From Liolophura sinensis (lineage: Eukaryota > Mollusca > Polyplacophora > Chitonida > Chitonidae), in assembly GCF_032854445.1 (NCBI RefSeq), contig NC_088298.1:20485295-20549294 (forward strand): DNA of 64,000 nt. The letters run 5' to 3'. The notes under the pieces were generated by a model. That model searched no databases. It had not been told where the DNA came from and worked only from the letters and a program-made list of their open reading frames with translations. Below are positions 59,036-64,000 of the stretch, one piece after another. Within the stretch, counting starts at the first letter, position 1, and every line of letters begins with the position of its first letter. The position numbers and the translations under genes are program-made.

Positions 59036-59168
59036 TTGATTGATTGATTGACTGACTTGTGTTTTACACCTTATTCAAGAATATTTGACATATAAGACAG
59101 AGGCCAGCATTATGGTGAGACAAAACCAGACAGAGCTTAAGGAAAACCCACAACCATTCGCAGGTTGT
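59036..59168 (-). mobile_element. SINE-1 copy, 5'-truncated
   Basis: ATTGATTGATTGACTGACTT tail variant, GTTTTACACCTTATTCAAGA, GAGGCCAGCATTATGGTGAG and CCCACAACCATTCGCAGGTT. Confidence 0.88.
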
Positions 59169-59499
59169 CACTTTAATGGATACACCCGGCATCATTAATT
59201 CTTGAAAATCATTATGAGCTTGGTGAAAAAGAGAACCCAAACAAAGCTGTATGAATATTCAAGCTTGCTACTTCAAAACTATTTTCAGACTAAAATCACT
59301 GTGGTGGTTGAAAATGGAGCAAACTGTACACTATCATTTGTATCTATATGTACATAAATTCAATACCAGAAATGGCCAATTCATCAACTGATAACTGGAT
59401 TTATGACTACAGCGCTCTAAGGAAAAGCTCTCCATCCATCACCCCTGATCCTAACAAAGACACAAACACACTATTCTGACAGGCATATACCTTCACCCC

Positions 59500-59860
59500 T
59501 TGACCACAAGTCTGTCACAACGCTGGACTGCCCGGGTCCAATACGTCCGCCTTTCGGGACACGCTGTCCGAATCACCCGATGTAATCTGACCGCATCTCT
59601 GTCTTAAAGACGCGATATGGCATGATTGGGCTCCGGCCTGGCGGGAAACCGCCCTGACCTTTGACCTCAGAGGTGTCCCAATCATTCTGAAAGTCCTTGG
59701 AAAAGTGCTGCCTCTAGGCTACGTGAAGACTGTATCAGATTTTACAGCTTATAATTGCGATCGTAGATTATTCCTTTTCTAAAAGAGTATGAGAAAGACC
59801 CATTGGCAGATCGCCAAAATAACGAAAGATTACGGCCTTAATGAGGAGGTAACTCTTCTA
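59500..59860. other. GC-rich unique island
   Basis: Dense in CG (ACGTCCGCCTTTCGGGACAC, GGCCTGGCGGGAAACCGCCC) and free of the repeat families. No open frame looks coding. Contains the DR1 site listed next. Candidate regulatory element. Confidence 0.35.
59655..59667. promoter_or_regulatory. Perfect DR1 nuclear-receptor half-site pair
   Basis: TGACCTTTGACCT is two TGACCT half-sites with one-base spacing, the DR1 arrangement recognised by HNF4, COUP-TF and RXR-type receptors. A 13-bp match can occur by chance in 64 kb of both strands at low probability; its position inside a GC-rich island supports it mildly. Confidence 0.35.
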
Positions 59861-60240
59861 ACACTCGCTAATTAGGCCAACCAGGCACCAGCATGCTTAC
59901 CAAATAAAGACATATGAAAATAACACATGCCAGGGGATTATTGTCAAGCATAAGGATTCTCTGGGTTGGCAAAAGAAAGTGTGCAGTTATCGCGTAATGG
60001 ATGCATTTAAAGAAAGTCAAATTGGAAAGGAATGACCCAAACTCAAAATTAACAGTATTCCTTTTTATCTTCAACATAACACACGATTTAATACAAAAAT
60101 TCTACCCTTTGTAGGATTTGCTTTCTTACACAGCTTTATAATATTCTGTCATACAGTTTTATCATAAAAAAAACTTTTTACCATAAAATTTACTATAATA
60201 CTTAAAAGTTTACGGTCATTAAAATTCATGTGGTTGCTAT
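59861..60240. other. No gene seen
   Basis: AT-rich sequence, nothing supported. Confidence 0.5.
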
Positions 60241-60396
60241 CAGTTCAAGTTCAGCTCATGCTGGCTTCCTCTCCAGCCGTACATGGGAAGGTCTGCCAGC
60301 AACATCTGGATGGTTGTGGGTTTCCCTTGGGTTCCATCGCTGTACAAGTGAAATATTCTTGAGTACGGTGTAAAACACCAATCAAAATGAACAAAA
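60241..60396 (+). mobile_element. SINE-1 copy, head-truncated
   Basis: Starts near the B box (AGTTCAAGTTCAGCTCATGC), continues CTGGCTTCCTCTCCAGCCGT, GATGGTTGTGGGTTTCCC, TATTCTTGAGTACGGTGTAA and ends ACCAATCAAAATGAACAAAA. Confidence 0.9.
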
Positions 60397-60659
60397 ATTT
60401 AAGTTCAAATTCTGGCAAACATTGGTTAGATGTTTCCTGTTGTAACCGAAAATGTCTTCAAAAATATGCATTAAATCTCATGTATTTGCCACTTGCTTAT
60501 GCAAATTAGGTAGTCCAATTTTTACATGTGTAATATTTAGAACACACTCGAAGCACATGGGTACATATAGATGTCTCTGTTTGTTACATTTTACACAATG
60601 CATACTCACACCGGTATATTTAACTACACAAGCCTTACACTTTACACATGGTACAAACC

Positions 60660-60791
60660 TACTACAATTCTTCAAACTTTTCACATGTCTGCAAGCGCAT
60701 TCTGAGGGCATTATTCTGTTAGATTAGCTACATGTACAATATAAACTTGAAAAGATGCATAAACTGCAGTGAAAATTGTGGAATCAGGGTA
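60660..60791 (+). mobile_element. MITE family A copy 15, internally deleted
   Basis: TACTACAATTCTTCAAACTT start, CGCATTCTGAGGGCATTATT, then a deletion to GATGCATAAACTGCAGTGAA and GTGGAATCAGGGTA. Confidence 0.82.
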
Positions 60792-60904
60792 GCAACAGTA
60801 TACATGTATCACACTGGTCTCATTTTAAACCCCAATTGTCATATTTTAAAAATCACACTTATTCCAGTGCCTACACCAAGAGTCATACATGTAACTTTAA
60901 ACAT

Positions 60905-61066
60905 CTCCGGCCGTAAGTGGGAAGGTCTTCCAGCAACCTGCGGATGGTCCTGGGTTTCCCCCGTGCTGTGCCCAGTTTCCACCCACCATAATGTTGGCTG
61001 CCGTCGTATAAGTGAAATATTCTTGAGTACGGCGTAAAACACCAATCAAATAAATAAATAAATAAA
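60905..61066 (+). mobile_element. SINE-1 copy, 5'-truncated, well preserved
   Basis: CTCCGGCCGTAAGTGGGAAG, CAGCAACCTGCGGATGGTCC, CCCACCATAATGTTGGCTGC, GAGTACGGCGTAAAACACCA and an AAATAAATAAATAAATAAAT tail. Probable target copies TAACTTTAAACAT (60892-60904) and TAACTTCATACAT (61067-61079) differ at two sites. Confidence 0.92.
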
Positions 61067-61079
61067 TAACTTCATACAT

Positions 61080-63211
61080 AACCAACAACCAAGCCAGCAG
61101 CAATATTATCATACAGGACTTTATAAAGATACACACATAGTCTCCAAAGGCCAAATTCTACACCAGTGTACCAGGTATCTAATGTAAGAGATCTTGTTAT
61201 TCGGTCCCACGCTTGATATTCCTGGGGATTGCCATCGTCTATGACTAGAGTATAGCACCCAATCAAGGTACTAGTGGGCAAAAACATTTTGAAGCGGTAC
61301 TTCAGAAAGAAAACTCTTGATTAGAGTCTTGTTCCAAAACACCAAAATATGACAGTAACAAGCCTCATTAGTCGAGCTCAAACATCCATCTCCCGAAGCG
61401 ACGCAGTGTCTATGAGAATCATGACCTACTGAGCCAACGGTACAAATTGGTAGAAGCGCAAAAACATCGCCCAAGAAAGCATGGTAGCCTCCCTTTGTAG
61501 GTCAGTGGAATCTTTGTGTATTTTGTTAAATGAGTATTGGTTCTGGAGCCGCTGGCATTCAGGATCGTCGATGTTATTTCAACAGCCATCACTTTTGACG
61601 GACAATGGAGGTAATTAACAGCGTCAGCTAATGCAAAGCTCCTCAACTGACAGGTCCAATTTGGGTCCCATTCATGCTGTGTCTATCACACTGTCATATA
61701 AGAATAACATCAGGTCCAAAAGAGGGTAGACATAGAGTTTGGTCAGTGCCTCTGCCATGTAAAGAGGCAAAGAGGAGGGCAAGATTCCTGAATGGTAGCA
61801 GGGAGAAACAGGGAAAGGGGAGGGATGACAAAGCAGGCTGCAGTAGCCAGGAATTCAATATGACGTGTCAAAATCACAGACTCTTAGCGATTTTAACGAA
61901 GACAGAGGGAGCAGTTTCATGATGTCGATGTTGGTTTTCCTAAAAATGAGATACACATGTATTTGATAACTGACTTAGACTATAGCACCACCATTATGTC
62001 CACGTGCAATGTCAAAAAAACTTGGGCCAATTAAAACATGTAACTTAAAAACCCCTCCAAATCACTGGAACAAAAATATTACTTCAGACAGAATATCAGT
62101 TATTTATATTTGGGGCTGTTGAGGTGGATGGTGGGGTGGAATAAAAATTAACAATCCGAATAGTACCAAATAAGTTACTTGAAATTCACCACGATACACA
62201 GAGGAAAAATGTTTCCAGTTTTGTTAACATTAAAGTTAAGAAACAGAATCCTTTATCAATCCTTCATCCATTTAATCAGCATTCATGACAACAGTATACA
62301 ACATTCCACATGTGAACAGCATGCAGGGCTAATCTATATGCCACAGCTGTACGAAACCTGGAGCGCTCTGTCGGCAACAAAATTTCTTCCATTGTCCGCA
62401 CAACAATGGCCTAATACTGCTCCTTGATACCGCTGCTATTCAGCCCTCTCTGAGGCTGTTGGTGAAGCATATAATGACCCAAAATGGCCATGGTGACCCT
62501 GTTCTATATGGATGCTGACAAATGAATTAACATGCCAGATACTGACATGAAATTATGGCCATGTCTTCAAAGTGTAACTACTTACACAGGGAATTTTGAT
62601 CACACAATTGTTAGACAATGTTAAAGACATCCGAACTGCCAGCTTATGCACAGAAATAAAAATGGATATTTTCATCTTTTTTCCAGATATGTTAGATAAT
62701 GGATATTTCTTCACATTTCACAAAGGAAAAGGGCAAAGTAAATCCTGAAATTTTACAATGGGTTCAAACACAGTCAAAGGATGTGCAACAGATATATATG
62801 CTGGCAGAAAAACTTAGGAACCCTATTTATCATTACAGTTTAAGAACACAATGAGGGAATAACAACATTTCCAGGAAAACCTTAACGAAGTACAGTCCAT
62901 TAGGATGAGATAACATGATCAATTTACAGGAAGCATTTGCTGATTCATGATCACATTTAAACCCACTCATTTGTTATTAAATGACCTGGTAAAACACATG
63001 ACTACCGTTTGAAAACAAAAGAAATACTATCAATGTAAACAAGAACAGCCCATTGTTCCAGTACCTTTCATAGTTCTCATCATGTTGATTTTGATTTTTC
63101 AACAGTGGCAGACAATTGTGATGGAAAGTAGTCCAGTGCTCAAGCGTAATCTTCCCTTAGATGGGTTAATTATCAATAAAAGTTTGGGCCACAATTCAAG
63201 ACCATGAAAGG
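61080..63211. other. No gene seen; GC-richer part at 61200-61650
   Basis: The left part has overlapping minus frames of 71, 67 and 75 codons (..YLHCPSKVMAVEITSTILNA..) without recognised product or splice sites. Directly downstream of the 63661 exon in transcription, it is where a further exon of that gene might be sought. The rest is AT-rich. Confidence 0.4.
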
Positions 63212-63434
63212 TACTGTAAATCTTCAACCTTTCCAACCACTACAAGACTTTTTTTTTCAGTGGAATTTATGCATCCAATTACTATGAAAATGATGCTACA
63301 AATCATTGGCTGTGTCATGAAAGATGCACGCTTCATGAAACTGTGCAAATTATTTTTCTACACCTCATAGTTCTCTCAGAATGTTTTAAAATGTTGCTTG
63401 CAGAGGCGGTTGAAAAGGTCGACGAATTAGGGTA
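63212..63434 (+). mobile_element. MITE family A sub-type copy 2
   Basis: TACTGTAAATCTTCAACCTT to GTCGACGAATTAGGGTA, both TA-ended termini intact, with the alternative core (TTCAGTGGAATTTATGCATC, AAAATGATGCTACAAATC, CTCATAGTTCTCTCAGAATG, GCAGAGGCGGTTGAAAAGG) shared with 29071-29288. It lies in the intron just downstream of the coding exon. Confidence 0.9.
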
Positions 63435-63660
63435 TCTCATTTTGTTTTGTTAAATCACAGAAATCGTCAAATTGTGGGATGACTTTATCTACAATACATC
63501 AACATCAGACAGACAAGACTAATTTCCCATCACAGTGCATGAACATTTCAGGAAATTAAAAGATTGTCATGGCTGACAAGAGGACTTTGAGCAATGAACA
63601 GGGACAATCACCTGGAAAATGTGTTGAAAAAGAAATAAAAAAAAAAAAAATTGTACTTAC
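63435..63660 (-). other. Start of the intron downstream of the coiled-coil exon
   Basis: Begins with the donor GTAAGTACAA at 63660. An A-run at about 63637-63649 (T-run on the sense strand) follows shortly after the donor. No further exon is seen before the family-A element. Confidence 0.6.
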
Positions 63661-63792
63661 CAAGGGGAGCTCACTCTTCTGGCGAGCCATCTCTCGCTGG
63701 AGACGAGCTAACGAAAGTTTCTCGCGCCTGGATGCCTGTTTCTCCTCATCCAGACGATGCTGAAGCTCGCGGACTTTACGCTCCAACGAATC
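63661..63792 (-). CDS. Internal exon of a coiled-coil protein (partial gene)
   Basis: On the minus strand the acceptor TTGATATTTTCAG precedes the exon and a strong donor GTAAGTACAA follows it. The 132 bp encode 44 residues in phase 0 at both ends with no stop. The product begins DSLERKVRELQHRLDEEKQA, continues RREKLSLARLQREMARQKSE and ends LPL. It is rich in Glu, Lys, Arg, Leu and Gln with Leu at heptad-like spacing, typical of a continuous alpha-helical coiled coil. GC content and codon use differ clearly from the AT-rich flanks. The family cannot be told from 44 residues: cytoskeletal, centrosomal or scaffold proteins all have such segments. Upstream exons lie beyond the right edge of the window; downstream exons, if any are inside the window, are to the left. 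Confidence 0.85.
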
Positions 63793-64000
63793 CTGAAAAT
63801 ATCAACATTCAATGACTGATAGATTGCGAGTGACTAAAATTACAGTTCCTGTTTATCAGGTACTAGTTAACTGTCACGCCCAATGCTCAATAAAGGAGAA
63901 ATTGATTATAGATTGATAAACTAGTGTTTTAATTCCCATAAATCAACTATGGTGAACTGGTCTTGATTGGATAATCTAACAACAACTGATTGGTGGGTTG
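63793..64000 (-). other. Intron upstream of the coiled-coil exon
   Basis: AT-rich sequence to the window edge; a branch-point-like TGAC/CTGAT region lies near the acceptor. Nothing else seen. Confidence 0.5.

Noticed and set aside
1-64000. CRISPR array or prokaryotic defence system
   Set aside because: The tandem repeats lack unique spacers of constant length, and the window is clearly from an animal genome with spliced exons and SINEs.

Overview
This is a eukaryotic, AT-rich, repeat-dense and gene-poor window from an animal genome. Two tRNA-derived SINE families resemble, from memory, dispersed repeats common in mollusc and brachiopod genomes, so a lophotrochozoan, probably a mollusc, is the best guess. 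No database search was possible. There is no sign of bacterial gene organisation, no rRNA and no CRISPR array. Most reading frames longer than 60 codons are chance frames or lie in repeats.

Genes. The only well-supported coding sequence is one internal exon at the right edge (63661-63792, minus strand): 44 codons, phase 0 on both sides, good splice sites, charged coiled-coil product. The sequence to its left therefore begins as an intron of that gene. A second, weaker minus-strand candidate exon (12407-12559, 51 codons, phase 0/0) could belong to the same or another gene. Everything between is intronic or intergenic; the sequence alone cannot decide which.

Mobile elements dominate. SINE-1 has about 17 fragments; SINE-2 has three copies, one of them full length (42751-43104) with a 13-bp target duplication. 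A 14-bp-TSD fragment represents a third SINE. Four groups of short elements with inverted termini (MITE-like) are scattered throughout: family A with TA-ended, Tc1/mariner-like termini (15 copies plus 2 of a sub-type), family B (5), family C (3) and family D (2). One decayed LINE reverse-transcriptase C-terminus (55690-55925) is the only recognisable protein remnant of a transposon. Several target-site duplications and two nested insertions can be read directly.

Tandem repeats. From left to right: a TAATG pentanucleotide array (361-480), a 36-bp minisatellite (2733-3354), an unrelated 36-bp minisatellite (5434-5762), a TGGA/TGAA array (6415-6775), a ~130-bp triplication (9045-9465), a 73-bp array (26411-26745), a 56-58-bp array in which each unit carries a splice-acceptor/donor fusion motif (45320-45545), a 29-bp array (47540-48165), and a 46-bp array with an alternating two-monomer order (56531-57356).

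Unique islands. Several GC-richer, apparently single-copy islands (4690-4940, 14890-15115, 22550-22930, 26981-27450, 39600-40340, 46000-46170, 49050-49690, 54880-55378, 59500-59860, 61200-61650) stand out from the background. They could be conserved regulatory elements or unrecognised exons; comparison with related genomes would decide.
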